Shown: positions 46,268 through 55,445, numbered from the stretch's first letter. The stretch: DNA of 64,000 nucleotides from Pandoraea faecigallinarum (GCF_001029105.3 NZ_CP011807.3:3410001-3474000); one strand, 5' to 3'. The notes: generated by a model from the sequence alone, not told the origin. Numbers and translations are program-made.

Positions 46268-48742
46268 TCATGCGAAGAAGAACGGGCTGTCGAGCACGCC
46301 TTTGATATCCAAGTCGCCGCGCTTCGGTGGATTCGAGAGGCCATCGAAGCGGCTGCGGAACGAATCGAGCGGATCACTTTCTTCATACATACCCACGAAT
46401 GTTTGTCGGATCGTGCGATAGAGCTTCCCGGCGTCTGCGGCGTGCGTGCCGTAGTCATCGTGAATCATCGCGAGAGAGTTCACGCCTCGGTTCTTGCACT
46501 CCAGTACCGTCAGTACCAAGTGCGCGGCATCCATCGAGTGAACGAAGTTGGGGGCAATCCCGTTCTTGTGGCGGGATTTGCTCGGCTCGTCGCCGGTTAG
46601 TCCGATCTTGACGCGGGTCGCGCCGAACAACAGAGAGCGCACGGAGACAACCTCTACCTCGTTGTAGACCTGCACCACAGGAAAACCCGAGGGAGCCGTC
46701 CAAGATATCTGTTGCGCACCGGAGCGGACTAGCGACGTTGCAGACTTCTGAAGCCACGCCATAGCCGACGTGGCCGCGACCACCACTTCTCCGATGGCAT
46801 CCCAAACCAGATGGGAAAGAAATCCTGCCGCCGTCGTGTACTCGTCCGGGTTGAACTCCGGTGCAGAGCCGGTACGGAGATAGTCGGCCTCAATGAACTC
46901 AGCACAGGAGAATCGCGTAGAGCCGTATGGGAGCGTCATAACAGAGCGCTTCACTAGCTTCCGGTTCATACCGTGTGAAAGCCACTTGCTACGGAAAACC
47001 AAATCGCGCTCAGATAGGTCAGACGGATTCAGGTCGGTGAGTTTCCGCTGTACTACGTCTGCGACTTGCTGGTAGATATCGTTCGGTCGTGCAGCGCGTA
47101 CGAGGTTAACCGCCCGTCCGCCGACAGAATCTCGAAGCATTGCCGAGAAGTGCTGAAGGCCGTTGCAACTACCGTCGAACCCAACCGGGATTCGAGAGAC
47201 GAAAGTGTCAGGGCGTCGTCGCCACTCAGCGTACTCGATGCACCACGCAAGAAATTGAAAGGGCGAATCTGCTTCCGACCAGTCGCGGTTAGCGATAGGG
47301 TCGTCGGCGTAGGAGAGGATGAATCGTTCATTGTCGTTGACCCACTTGATGCGTTCCTCGAACGGAACTTTGTCGATACCGAAGCGGTTGGCTCCGTTGA
47401 TCTTGAACCAGCGGACTGCTTCTTCGTCGTGGAGCGGTTTCCCTTCCGCGAATCGCAGCATCGCCTTTTGCAAGTCGCTGCCCTGCGGGGAGACGCCTGT
47501 AGTCATGGCGTACAGGCGACCTCGGAAGTCCGCTTGGTAGACGAAGTAGATGGCCGGGTAGTCCCGGTACTTCAGCGCCGTACGCATGGCGGTATCGAAC
47601 CGGCCCCACTTCACACCACGCTGCACCCTGCGGTTATGCCAAAGTGCAGCCTCACGCTTCCACTTCTTGAACTCAACCTGCTGCTGCTCGGTAAGTACCA
47701 GTTCCTTGATCTTCGCTCCCGGAGGCAACCACACGGGAACCGGCGGTCGTTCCTCACCCTCAGCGGAAACAATCTCAGCAACGTCTCGCTTCGAATGCCT
47801 GGACAACTCCTGCACTGCTGCGAGCAAGTCCGCGTTGATCTGCCAAGGGACTCGCTGGAGGTGATTGATACCTTCGAGCACGCGTCCCATGTCAGCCGAC
47901 TTGATGGCCTCGCGGGCCTGTCGGATGTGGATGCGGTGCATGTTGATGCAGTGCGGCATCTGCCGACGCATTTCCGGCGTGTGGTATCCGCCGTCGTTCA
48001 CCGCGACCCAATCCTTCGGCGGTTCGATACACGGTTGGTGGAACGGCATCGACATGGCGACTGCCTCGCGCACCGTGGATACGACTCTCTTGGCATCGTC
48101 CGAAAGGCTCACGAAGTAGTATTCCCGGTGCTTACCCTTCCGGCTAACCCGCTGCTGTACCACTTCGATAAGGCCGATTTCCCGCATCAGTTCAACAAGC
48201 CACAGGCCGACCTGTTCGCGCTCCGGGTTCGTCCACATCGGGATAGGAACCTCGTTCTCGTTCGCGCTGTGGCGTAGCGTGTTGTAGCGGTGACGCGCAC
48301 TCTTACTGCGTCGTTTGTCGAGGTCATGGGAGATTTCCCAAAACAACTCGGGGTTGATGTGTTCGAACGTTGCGAGCACCAGTTCGGCGTAGACGCTACG
48401 ACCGACCGTACGACCGAGGTCGCGGGCATCGTTGTCGTCGCCACCGGCTACGCAATGTACGAGAGCGCTGCGAACCGCGATGAACGCAACCGATGCCGGG
48501 TCGAGCGGCTTCACGAGTGCGACGTGTGCCGCCCGGCGTCCAGCGCGACCTGTCTCAGCAAGTGATGCTTCGATCAGGTCACGCACCGGGATAAGCCAAC
48601 GACGGAAGACGGCGTTCGTGTACGGGTTGCTTTCGACGCGGCCCTCCTCCTCGTTCTTCGCCATCATGCGAAGTGCGCGGGTGCGGCCTGCGTCGCGGAT
48701 TTGCGCTTCTAGCTCGGTCTGAGTTTCAGGCCGACGCTCCAA
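46268..48742 (-). CDS. Single-subunit DNA-directed RNA polymerase (T7/phiKMV type)
   Basis: 824 residues beginning at TTG, 2 bases after the kinase stop codon; no ATG, GTG or other TTG lies upstream before a stop codon, and the next ATG is ~25 residues in. Polymerase motifs: A in VGFDGSCNGLQHFSAMLRD (about residue 520, catalytic Asp), B in RKLVKRSVMTLPYGST (about 602) and C in APNFVHSMDAAHL (about 736, second catalytic Asp). The N-terminal TELEAQIRDAGRTRALRM resembles phiKMV-like polymerases. It should transcribe the late genes from the CCCTAGAAAGA promoters. Its place beside the structural genes is phiKMV-like, not T7-like. Confidence 0.96.
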   Translation of the reverse strand: MERRPETQTELEAQIRDAGRTRALRMMAKNEEEGRVESNPYTNAVFRRWLIPVRDLIEASLAETGRAGRRAAHVALVKPLDPASVAFIAVRSALVHCVAGGDDNDARDLGRTVGRSVYAELVLATFEHINPELFWEISHDLDKRRSKSARHRYNTLRHSANENEVPIPMWTNPEREQVGLWLVELMREIGLIEVVQQRVSRKGKHREYYFVSLSDDAKRVVSTVREAVAMSMPFHQPCIEPPKDWVAVNDGGYHTPEMRRQMPHCINMHRIHIRQAREAIKSADMGRVLEGINHLQRVPWQINADLLAAVQELSRHSKRDVAEIVSAEGEERPPVPVWLPPGAKIKELVLTEQQQVEFKKWKREAALWHNRRVQRGVKWGRFDTAMRTALKYRDYPAIYFVYQADFRGRLYAMTTGVSPQGSDLQKAMLRFAEGKPLHDEEAVRWFKINGANRFGIDKVPFEERIKWVNDNERFILSYADDPIANRDWSEADSPFQFLAWCIEYAEWRRRPDTFVSRIPVGFDGSCNGLQHFSAMLRDSVGGRAVNLVRAARPNDIYQQVADVVQRKLTDLNPSDLSERDLVFRSKWLSHGMNRKLVKRSVMTLPYGSTRFSCAEFIEADYLRTGSAPEFNPDEYTTAAGFLSHLVWDAIGEVVVAATSAMAWLQKSATSLVRSGAQQISWTAPSGFPVVQVYNEVEVVSVRSLLFGATRVKIGLTGDEPSKSRHKNGIAPNFVHSMDAAHLVLTVLECKNRGVNSLAMIHDDYGTHAADAGKLYRTIRQTFVGMYEESDPLDSFRSRFDGLSNPPKRGDLDIKGVLDSPFFFA

Positions 48743-48744
48743 CC

Positions 48745-49437
48745 TTATGCGATGGCGAAGCTGTCTGCTTGACGCTCAAGGTCGGCAATGGTGCCGTTGT
48801 TCGCCACCAGTTCCACCAACAGGTGAGACAACGATGCCGGTCGCGTGTAGTTCGTAAGCTGCTCGGCAAGGTTCTCGCTGACGTGTTCGTTGACTCGCAC
48901 CACATCCTTGCGGGTGACGCAGATGCAGCGGTCCAACACAGCGGCCTCGTGCTCGAACCGGAAGTCAGTAACGATGACGATGCCCGGCAGACTGCGCCAC
49001 TGGTCAACCGCCAGTTCAACCCACAGCGTTTTGCGAACGCGCTGCCCGCCCTCGGTGCCGAGAATCTGCATGAACTCGCGGGGGCTAATGCTGATTGCGG
49101 AGCGACCGGCGTCATCAAACATGCGCGGTTCAAGGGCTTCGATGGTGTACGTCCACAGCAGGGCACGGTCGTTGTCGGTCAGGCGACCCTGCAAGTACGA
49201 CTCGATGGCGTTGAAAAGGCGGTCGCTCAGTACCGACCAGTTGAACAAGACGCGCTTCTCTTTCTTCGCACGGTCGTGAACGTCGAAGCCACAGCCCGTT
49301 GCGATATGGCGAATGAAGTCCGCGAACCCGCCAATACGCGCCGTGGTGCCTGCGTTAAGGTAGCTGCGCTGAAGTGCGCGGGCGAACGTGTCCTTGCCAA
49401 CACCGGCTAGGCCGGTGAGGCCGATGATTTTTGCCAA
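48745..49437 (-). CDS. Deoxynucleoside monophosphate kinase
   Basis: 230 residues. P-loop GLTGLAGVGKDTFAR begins at residue 6, so translation must start at the TTG directly before it, which has AAGGA 6 bases upstream. The family phosphorylates dNMPs from degraded host DNA to supply phage synthesis. Other family features include SPREFMQILGTEGG (lid/binding region) and IVIVTDFRFEHEA (Walker B-like). It lies just upstream of the RNA polymerase gene. Confidence 0.9.
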   Translation of the reverse strand: MAKIIGLTGLAGVGKDTFARALQRSYLNAGTTARIGGFADFIRHIATGCGFDVHDRAKKEKRVLFNWSVLSDRLFNAIESYLQGRLTDNDRALLWTYTIEALEPRMFDDAGRSAISISPREFMQILGTEGGQRVRKTLWVELAVDQWRSLPGIVIVTDFRFEHEAAVLDRCICVTRKDVVRVNEHVSENLAEQLTNYTRPASLSHLLVELVANNGTIADLERQADSFAIA

Positions 49438-49499
49438 ATGGATTCCTTACGAGTGGAGGTTGCTACTGCCCTTCTGTCAGGATGACTTCGAGGCCGGGG

Positions 49500-50279
49500 T
49501 CAGTTGATGAGGAGGTTGGCGCGGGCGGCCTTACCGTTCACGACTTGTCGACCACGCGACCAGCCACCGCAGTCATTGCAGCGGTAACGGATGTAGCGGC
49601 TGACTTGGGTATGCCGATAGCCCTTCTGGATGACGTTGTGACTACCGCACTTCGGGCACGCTGGACTCGTGGGGTTCGAGAACGCCGCCACGTTTGGATG
49701 ACCTTCCATCCACGGCCGCAGCTTCAAGTACAGTTCCTCCAGCGACACCGTGTCCTGAATGTTGTACTTCTTCATTTCAGCCCACGCCGCACGATTACCG
49801 GCAAGGCATTGCTTCCACAGTTCGAAGCCGGGGAACTGAGCGTGCTCCGACTTCTTCTCCGTACACAGTTGGTCGGTCAGATACACCAGCCGGTTCGAGG
49901 TGAAAGCGAAGTGCTTGCGGGCCTCCAGCATCGTGTCGATGATGACGTAGGGGGACGGCGGCTGTAGCCCGTTCAGAATGAACCGCGCATTGATCTTGCG
50001 CATGTCGAACTTCTTGCCGTTGTGGGCGACAACAATGTCCGCCTCGTCCAGCAGGCGATGCAGCTTGAGCATCAGTTCGTAGTCGTTCTCCATGTCCTTT
50101 GCACGGGACTGGTCGTGATAGATGACGCGCTTCGCGCCTAGCCACTTCGCTGAGAACGAAAGCAAGTACCAGTCATGTTCGATCTGGTTCAGGCCGACGT
50201 TCTCCTTCCAAGTGCGCCACACGTTCGCAAGGATAGGGGCCGTCTCAATGTCTGCTACGAGGATGCGGGGTTTGGTCAC
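49500..50279 (-). CDS. DEDD-type 3'-5' exonuclease (RNase H-like) with C-terminal zinc ribbon
   Basis: 259 residues, GTG start. Exonuclease motifs: I in RILVADIETAP, II in VVAHNGKKFDMRKINARF, and III in YNIQDTVSLEELY. The C-terminal ~55 residues hold CPKCGSH and YRCNDCGGW, two C-x2-C knuckles about 23 residues apart, a zinc ribbon that probably binds DNA or RNA. The fold group covers YprB-like and phage exonucleases. A role in DNA processing or host DNA breakdown is inferred from its position among replication genes. Confidence 0.82.
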   Translation of the reverse strand: MTKPRILVADIETAPILANVWRTWKENVGLNQIEHDWYLLSFSAKWLGAKRVIYHDQSRAKDMENDYELMLKLHRLLDEADIVVAHNGKKFDMRKINARFILNGLQPPSPYVIIDTMLEARKHFAFTSNRLVYLTDQLCTEKKSEHAQFPGFELWKQCLAGNRAAWAEMKKYNIQDTVSLEELYLKLRPWMEGHPNVAAFSNPTSPACPKCGSHNVIQKGYRHTQVSRYIRYRCNDCGGWSRGRQVVNGKAARANLLIN

Positions 50280-50297
50280 TCGATGTGGGCCTTTGGA

Positions 50298-50534
50298 TCA
50301 GGAGATACTGCGTTGGATTTCGTCGGCAATAACTGCGCCGATCTTTTTCGCCACCGATTGCACGATGTACTCGCGGGGAATTTCGGATGCGCGGAAGTAC
50401 CGATCGGCAGGCGTATCGACACATACATACAAGTCCGTGCCGTTGATGGTGACGACAAGTCGCCATTCGTCCACCCTGCGCCACTCGCTGAATGACTTCG
50501 ACCACTCGCGGATCGGGATACGGAGGTCAGGCAT
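50298..50534 (-). CDS. 78-residue phage protein, unknown function
   Basis: Begins MPDLRIPIREWSKSFSEW; the longer open frame is in the endonuclease gene and is rejected. It overlaps the endonuclease VII stop by 8 bases, so the pair is coupled. It has a strand-rich middle (LVVTINGTDLYVCVDTP) and a helical end. No family is recognised. Confidence 0.75.
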   Translation of the reverse strand: MPDLRIPIREWSKSFSEWRRVDEWRLVVTINGTDLYVCVDTPADRYFRASEIPREYIVQSVAKKIGAVIADEIQRSIS

Positions 50535-50895
50535 CTGCACATCCCCCGGCAATGCGTGCCTTGCGGCGTGCCTCTCGGGCCTTCTTGTTGCGCAGGTCGC
50601 GCTTTTGGTCTTCCGTCTTGTACGTCGGATGCAACACGTTCGATGGGAACTGCTGGTGGAATTCGAGGTAGTCCGCGACGCCGCGCAGAAACTTGATCGG
50701 ATCGACGCCGCCGCCGAGGCGGGAGGCCCAATTCTCCAAGCGGCCAAGTACCGCGTTTTCCCACCGATTCAGCACGGCACGAATGCAGCCGGTCTTGTGG
50801 CAGTGATCCAGTACCGGGTCGGTGATCTGGAGGCCCGTGATCGGGCTAGTGTTGTTCTGCTCGCGCAGCATCTTCGTACGCTGCGGCTTGAGCAT
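50527..50895 (-). CDS. Recombination endonuclease VII (HNH family)
   Basis: 122 residues from MLKPQRTKML; it overlaps the FEN gene by 50 bases, and a second ATG 24 bases later would shorten the overlap. The HNH core is LDHCHKTGCIRAVLNRWENAVLGRLENW, broken here as DHCHKTG then IRAVLNRWEN, as in phage endonuclease VII. It resolves branched DNA before packaging. phiKMV-like phages use this family where T7 uses endonuclease I. The basic C-terminal end (RNKKAREARRKARIAG) may bind DNA. Confidence 0.9.
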   Translation of the reverse strand: MLKPQRTKMLREQNNTSPITGLQITDPVLDHCHKTGCIRAVLNRWENAVLGRLENWASRLGGGVDPIKFLRGVADYLEFHQQFPSNVLHPTYKTEDQKRDLRNKKAREARRKARIAGGCADA

Positions 50896-51823
50896 TGATG
50901 CGGTTAAGCGTCTCACGCTGCTCCTTGACACGAATGATGAGCCGATCCAGCGCAGCTTTGATGCTGGCCTTGGCCGGGACGATGCGGAGCATGTCCGCAA
51001 TGGGGGCGTTGCTTGTGGTGCGAAGCCACAAGAGCGCTGCTTGTTCAACGAAAATGTCTGGGGCGTCCGGGCCGAACTTCGTGGCGTAGGCTGTCGCCAC
51101 CACGCCATACGCCTCATCGTTACAAGCGGTTCCGGCAAGAGCCTTCGTCGCCTTTTCCTCCCCGACCTTCGGGATACCGGGGATGTTGTCCGCTGAGTCG
51201 CCCTGGAGCATCTGCAACCAGAACCACTTGTGCCCATAGACGAGGCCGTTGTACGGGCCGATGACTTCGTACGCGCCTTTCGGAACGTGGGTGAGGGTGA
51301 AGTCCGTCCAGTCGATGTGAATGCCGGGCAGCATCCGCATGTCCTTGTCACGCGTTGCGATCACGGTATCGAACAGTGGATCGCGGGACGTGTACGCAGC
51401 GAGAGCCATGCCGTCGTCGGCCTCGCGGTCGTCCCACATGGCGCGCTTGAAGCGCACGTACTCGGCACGCTCAAGGTAGTCGCGGAGCACCTGCCAGTTC
51501 TTCGGCTTGCTGCCGGATCGCTGACCTTGGTACGGCTTGCACTGCGCAATCAGGAAGCGCTCGCCTTTGGTGCTTGCTGCTGCGGTGAGGTGTAAGGTTG
51601 CCGAGGCGCTGCCGGACATTTCCCGGAACGCTTCAATCCGATCTGCCGCCACCCGGCGCGCAACCCCGGCTTCCATGTCATCGCCACCGGCAGCGAAGTA
51701 CGCGAGGTAGTCGCCGTCAACATGGACGACGCGCTCGGGGACTTGCTCTGGGATGACACTGCGGGGGTCAGGCTGGGCGGCTGCTGCGGCGTCGATGGCC
51801 GCAGCGATGTGGTCAGGCAGCAA
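50846..51823 (-). CDS. 5'-3' exonuclease / flap endonuclease (FEN)
   Basis: 325 residues starting at TTG, directly after the stop codon of the upstream gene (TGATTG). No other start precedes the catalytic HVDGDYLAYF, so TTG is required. Metal-binding acidic motifs: VDGD, DREADDGMA, IATRDKDMRM, and the helix-hairpin-helix GDSADNIPGIPKVGEEKATK. FEN-type enzymes remove RNA primers and degrade host DNA (T7 gp6 role). It lies between the SSB-like gene and endonuclease VII. Confidence 0.92.
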   Translation of the reverse strand: MLPDHIAAAIDAAAAAQPDPRSVIPEQVPERVVHVDGDYLAYFAAGGDDMEAGVARRVAADRIEAFREMSGSASATLHLTAAASTKGERFLIAQCKPYQGQRSGSKPKNWQVLRDYLERAEYVRFKRAMWDDREADDGMALAAYTSRDPLFDTVIATRDKDMRMLPGIHIDWTDFTLTHVPKGAYEVIGPYNGLVYGHKWFWLQMLQGDSADNIPGIPKVGEEKATKALAGTACNDEAYGVVATAYATKFGPDAPDIFVEQAALLWLRTTSNAPIADMLRIVPAKASIKAALDRLIIRVKEQRETLNRINAQAAAYEDAARAEQH

Positions 51824-52708
51824 TCAGAACTGTGCCAACGGGTCGTCTTCGTCTGCGGCAGGCGACTCGTCAACCGGCTCGTCCTGCGGCTGCGGCTCGG
51901 GCTTCGCTGCCGCTTTCGCCTTGGCCGGAGTGTCAGTGCCGCCGATATCGACTTCACCTTCGAGCAAGACTTGCATCGGGCTACCCTGCCAGTTCTTCGC
52001 CGTCATGATCGCGTTCTGGAACACGTTCTTCGACTTGGCCGGTGCAATCACTTCACCGGTCTTCTCGTCCTTGCGCTCCGGGTACTCGCCGTCGATGTAG
52101 ATGCTGTCCCACATCGCTTTCGACGGGAAGTCCCACAGGAAGCACTTCGGCTCCGTGATCGGGTCGCTGACCTGCACACGCTTCGTCTCGCCCGTCTCCG
52201 GGTCTTCGACCAACGGAGCACGCACGGTGAAGGCTTTCGTGTTCGGGTCAACGAGGTCGGCTTCGATGCCCTTGCCGCCACCCTTCTTATCGAACTCACG
52301 GTGGAAGATATTGCCGAGGTAGGCATTGCCCAACAGTTCGGCCATGATCTTCGCCTTACCGTCGTAGTTCATCGCCTTGAACAGCTTGTAGAAGCCAGCC
52401 TTTTCACTGAGCGACTTGTTCAGCTTGACCGTGATGCGTTGCGGCACGACCGTACCGTCTTCCAGCTTACGAGGTTCGTGCTTCGGGCCGGACAGTTCGA
52501 AGACCAGCCACGCCTTCTCGTTGGTCTTCGGCTTTCCTTGGTACTGCCCCTCGTGCTTGCCCATTTCGATATAGCCAACGAAGCGCAGGCGCACAAGGCC
52601 CGTCGCCGGGGGCGTGTAGTCGCCACCGCCGCCGCCCTTCGTTGCAACGTTCATGTCTTGGGATTGGGCTGCTGCTTGCTTTACTGCGTCTTGGAGATTG
52701 AACGTCAT
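51824..52708 (-). CDS. Probable single-stranded DNA-binding protein of phiKMV-like type
   Basis: 294 residues. The N-terminus is basic and Gly-rich (NVATKGGGGGDYTPPA), the middle is beta-rich (LVRLRFVGYIEMGKHEG, RITVKLNKSLSEKAG) and the C-terminal ~45 residues form an acidic tail ending EDDPLAQF. An acidic tail with a terminal Phe is shared by T7 gp2.5 and bacterial SSB and contacts partner proteins. The gene is conserved in phiKMV-like phages next to DNA polymerase. SSB activity is inferred from tail and position. Confidence 0.75.
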   Translation of the reverse strand: MTFNLQDAVKQAAAQSQDMNVATKGGGGGDYTPPATGLVRLRFVGYIEMGKHEGQYQGKPKTNEKAWLVFELSGPKHEPRKLEDGTVVPQRITVKLNKSLSEKAGFYKLFKAMNYDGKAKIMAELLGNAYLGNIFHREFDKKGGGKGIEADLVDPNTKAFTVRAPLVEDPETGETKRVQVSDPITEPKCFLWDFPSKAMWDSIYIDGEYPERKDEKTGEVIAPAKSKNVFQNAIMTAKNWQGSPMQVLLEGEVDIGGTDTPAKAKAAAKPEPQPQDEPVDESPAADEDDPLAQF

Positions 52709-52711
52709 TAA

Positions 52712-52786
52712 TCAGTATCCTTGTAGAAGAATGAGAATCGCGACCAGTGCTTCCGCACCGAAGATGTAGAGCTTTAGTGCTGCCAC
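52712..52786 (-). CDS. Possible 24-residue hydrophobic peptide
   Basis: GTG-started frame overlapping the end of the DNA polymerase gene and ending 4 bases before the SSB-like ATG. The peptide is almost entirely a membrane helix (ALKLYIFGAEALVAILILL). No ribosome site is seen. It fills the 65-base gap between two coupled genes and could be a chance frame. Confidence 0.3.
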   Translation of the reverse strand: MAALKLYIFGAEALVAILILLQGY

Positions 52787-55194
52787 GAGGGGGTGTGGCC
52801 GCCGATGAATCGCTTACGAAGCCAAGGACGCAGCGCGTCGCATGCCTTCGAGAACACCGGGTCGGTGATCTTTTCTTCGTCCATCATCGAAGCGCCCCAA
52901 ACGGTGTCGCTCGGCACACCGATGGGCAGTTCCCACTTGAACCACCACTCCATGAACGTGCTGGCTTCTTCCATGCAGACGTGCAAGAGGGCCGCAGCCT
53001 TCGCCGCAACGCTCTTGTGGAAGTCGCCGTACTCGGCGTCGTGAACCTGATTCACGAGGAGCGCGAGGCCGTCGAAGTTTTTGAAGTGATAGAAGGCGCG
53101 GACTGACAACCACATCGCGGCCTTGGCCCATTCGCCGCCCGATCCCTGAACCGGATAGTTCTTGATTTCCGTAGGCGAGAACGACGCGAGTTGCCCACGC
53201 TCGGCTAGGAACTTCGGAGCGGGAGACTCGTAGAAGCAGTAGCGCTTACCGTCCGGCGTCCTGTAATACGACTTGCCAAGCTGTACCGTCAGGCCGCGAA
53301 TGTCGGGGTGAGCCACTACCTTGCCGGTAGGTCGCCGCCCCTTCTTGAGCGTAGTTGTCATAGCGTCGAAGAACGCGTTGACTTCCGGGTAGCGTGCATC
53401 CTCTGCGTCGGCCAGCGCTTGCACTTCGTCCTCGGACATACCGGTGGACCGGGCAATCGTCTTGACGCCTGCACCATAGGCACGCTGGAAGCTGAAGACC
53501 TTGGCCTTCGTGCGCTTGTAATCCCAATCAGGATCGCCCTCGACCTTGCACTTGTGGAACACTTCGTCGTATTCCATGTGCTCCTTCGCAGCCAGACGCA
53601 CGCAGTGCATGTCCTTGCCTGTTCGCAAGTCTTCGATAAGCTGAAGCGCATGGGTAAGGATGGCTTGGATGTAGACTTCCAGCGACGAGAAGTCGGACTG
53701 GCAAATCACACCGTCGTCGCCCCAGCGGGAAGCGAGGATGCGCTTCACATCGGACTTCTGCCCCTTCGGCACATTCTGAAGGTTCGGGTTGCTGGACGAC
53801 AGGCGGGCCGTGACGGTGCTCGTCATGTTCAGCATGTGGTGGATGATGCTGTCCAACTGCACCATCGTGAGCATGCCGACGTGCTCCCCCTTCTTCTCGT
53901 CGTACCGGATGAAGTACGTACCCAAGTCCTTCGTCATCGCCTGGACTGCTGCGAGCGACTTCAGGAACGGGATATCCCGGCTGCCGAGTTCTTCGATGAC
54001 TTCGGACGACGTGGAGTACACACCCGGATCGCTGCCCGCCCATTTCGCATCAGGCTCCGTGAAGCCGTCGAACCGGTAGATGAACTTCTCCATCCGCGAC
54101 TTCGGCTTGGAGAGGTCGTTGACCTTGACCTTCTTCGTCTTGGGCTGGCCCTTGTTCTTGCCGCCCGCGAACGTGGCAACCACCAGTCCGTGCGCCTCCA
54201 CTTTCTCGAAGCTGGCGGTTGTGCCGTCTTCAAGTAGGTAGTGCGTCTCCTCCTTCTGTGCATAGACCTGCTGACCGGCGTCGTCCAGCACCGGGGCGCG
54301 GGCCTCGTACGTGACGTTGCCGCCAAAAATCAGGGCAGACTTGTGGAAGCGGCTATTCCAGTTGAACTCGAACGGTAGGCCATCCGGCAGGAACGCCGAG
54401 AGCGTCGTCAACTCACCGGCCAGTCGCTCGGCCAATTCCCCGGCGAGCTTGTGGCCTAGCTCCGTGTTGACGTACATGCCATTGCGCTCGGCTTCGATGG
54501 TGAAGATGAGCGCGCCCATATTCAGGAGGATGCTGCGGAGTTGACCGTTTGCCTTGGCCTTCTCGTACTGCGCCCGGAACACGAGTTCGGTGTTGCCGAT
54601 ATCACCGTGCTCCCACTGCCCCGCCTCATCGGTACGTCCGACCAGATAGCGCATCAGCAGGTCTTCGGGAATGTCGATGGTCTGAACCCCCGCCTCCCAC
54701 AACGCTTTCACTTCATCGAGCTTGACGTTGCCACCGTAGGCCGGGGCAATCTCGTCCAACGCGAGCATGTGCGAGGACTGCTCCATCCCTGCCAGTAGAT
54801 ACTCGGCAAGCTGAATGTCCCACACAATGCCGCCGCCAGCCACGAAATCCATCCACGCCGACAGGTTGGCCTGCGCATTGGAGTTGGGGTTAGCGATGGC
54901 GTACAGCAGGTCGAACTTGATGTTCTGACCGACCAGCAACTTCGTACCGGCCAGCAGCTTCGTGAACCAATCATTCGGCAGGTTCTTGCAGGCGGCTACC
55001 CGCGCCTCTTGGGTGTCGCCGTCAGGGAAGTACTCGCCGAAAACGCGCTCACCTGACGAGTTCAGATTTTGGTCGGAGAGTTTCCCCCGGCACCATCCGT
55101 GGCATACGACATAGTTCTCCGGCGAAAACGGATTAGCTTTGCGCTTGTATTCCGTCTTGGTCGAAGACTCAATGTCCCATACGGTGTAGTTCAA
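52774..55194 (-). CDS. DNA polymerase, family A (T7-like)
   Basis: 806 residues starting at TTG within TTGA, overlapping the stop codon of the upstream gene. An in-frame stop lies just upstream, and the proofreading motif VWDIESS begins at residue 5, so no other start is possible. Exo motifs: D7/E9, and VGQNIKFDLLYA. Polymerase motifs: A in CQSDFSSLEVY (about residue 500), B in TKAKVFSFQRAYGAG (about 572) and C in NQVHDAEYGDF (about 718), where the usual HDE is HDA. It replicates the phage genome; no processivity-factor gene is needed from the phage in the T7 model. Confidence 0.95.
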   Translation of the reverse strand: MNYTVWDIESSTKTEYKRKANPFSPENYVVCHGWCRGKLSDQNLNSSGERVFGEYFPDGDTQEARVAACKNLPNDWFTKLLAGTKLLVGQNIKFDLLYAIANPNSNAQANLSAWMDFVAGGGIVWDIQLAEYLLAGMEQSSHMLALDEIAPAYGGNVKLDEVKALWEAGVQTIDIPEDLLMRYLVGRTDEAGQWEHGDIGNTELVFRAQYEKAKANGQLRSILLNMGALIFTIEAERNGMYVNTELGHKLAGELAERLAGELTTLSAFLPDGLPFEFNWNSRFHKSALIFGGNVTYEARAPVLDDAGQQVYAQKEETHYLLEDGTTASFEKVEAHGLVVATFAGGKNKGQPKTKKVKVNDLSKPKSRMEKFIYRFDGFTEPDAKWAGSDPGVYSTSSEVIEELGSRDIPFLKSLAAVQAMTKDLGTYFIRYDEKKGEHVGMLTMVQLDSIIHHMLNMTSTVTARLSSSNPNLQNVPKGQKSDVKRILASRWGDDGVICQSDFSSLEVYIQAILTHALQLIEDLRTGKDMHCVRLAAKEHMEYDEVFHKCKVEGDPDWDYKRTKAKVFSFQRAYGAGVKTIARSTGMSEDEVQALADAEDARYPEVNAFFDAMTTTLKKGRRPTGKVVAHPDIRGLTVQLGKSYYRTPDGKRYCFYESPAPKFLAERGQLASFSPTEIKNYPVQGSGGEWAKAAMWLSVRAFYHFKNFDGLALLVNQVHDAEYGDFHKSVAAKAAALLHVCMEEASTFMEWWFKWELPIGVPSDTVWGASMMDEEKITDPVFSKACDALRPWLRKRFIGGHTPSWQH

Positions 55195-55445
55195 CCGGGC
55201 AGCCCGAAGAATTTCAGGATGCTGAACTTGGGACGCTGCTCGAACGATGCACAGTGCTCCCCCTTCCGCGCCGAATATGCAGTCGTGTAGTACACGTCCT
55301 CACCGCCGTTCACATGGTCAGGCTTGCGGGTTGGGTTCGCCCGACATTGCGCTGAAATCCCGTAGCCCGCATGTACATAAATCTGCGCCTTGCGGAAGTG
55401 CTTGCATTCAACGCACGGCGGCGTCGGTTTCTGGAAAGCGATCAT
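55191..55445 (-). CDS. 84-residue phage protein with a possible zinc-binding Cys set
   Basis: Contains CVECKHF, then SAQCRAN and GEHCASF, giving a C-x2-C plus two further Cys that could hold one zinc. It overlaps the next gene as ATGA and its stop codon overlaps the polymerase start. Function is unknown. Confidence 0.75.
   Translation of the reverse strand: MIAFQKPTPPCVECKHFRKAQIYVHAGYGISAQCRANPTRKPDHVNGGEDVYYTTAYSARKGEHCASFEQRPKFSILKFFGLPG

Noticed and set aside
46018..46458. A 146-residue form of the 56-residue protein
   Set aside because: The extension reads antisense-free but out of frame through the RNA polymerase C-terminus and across promoter P3.
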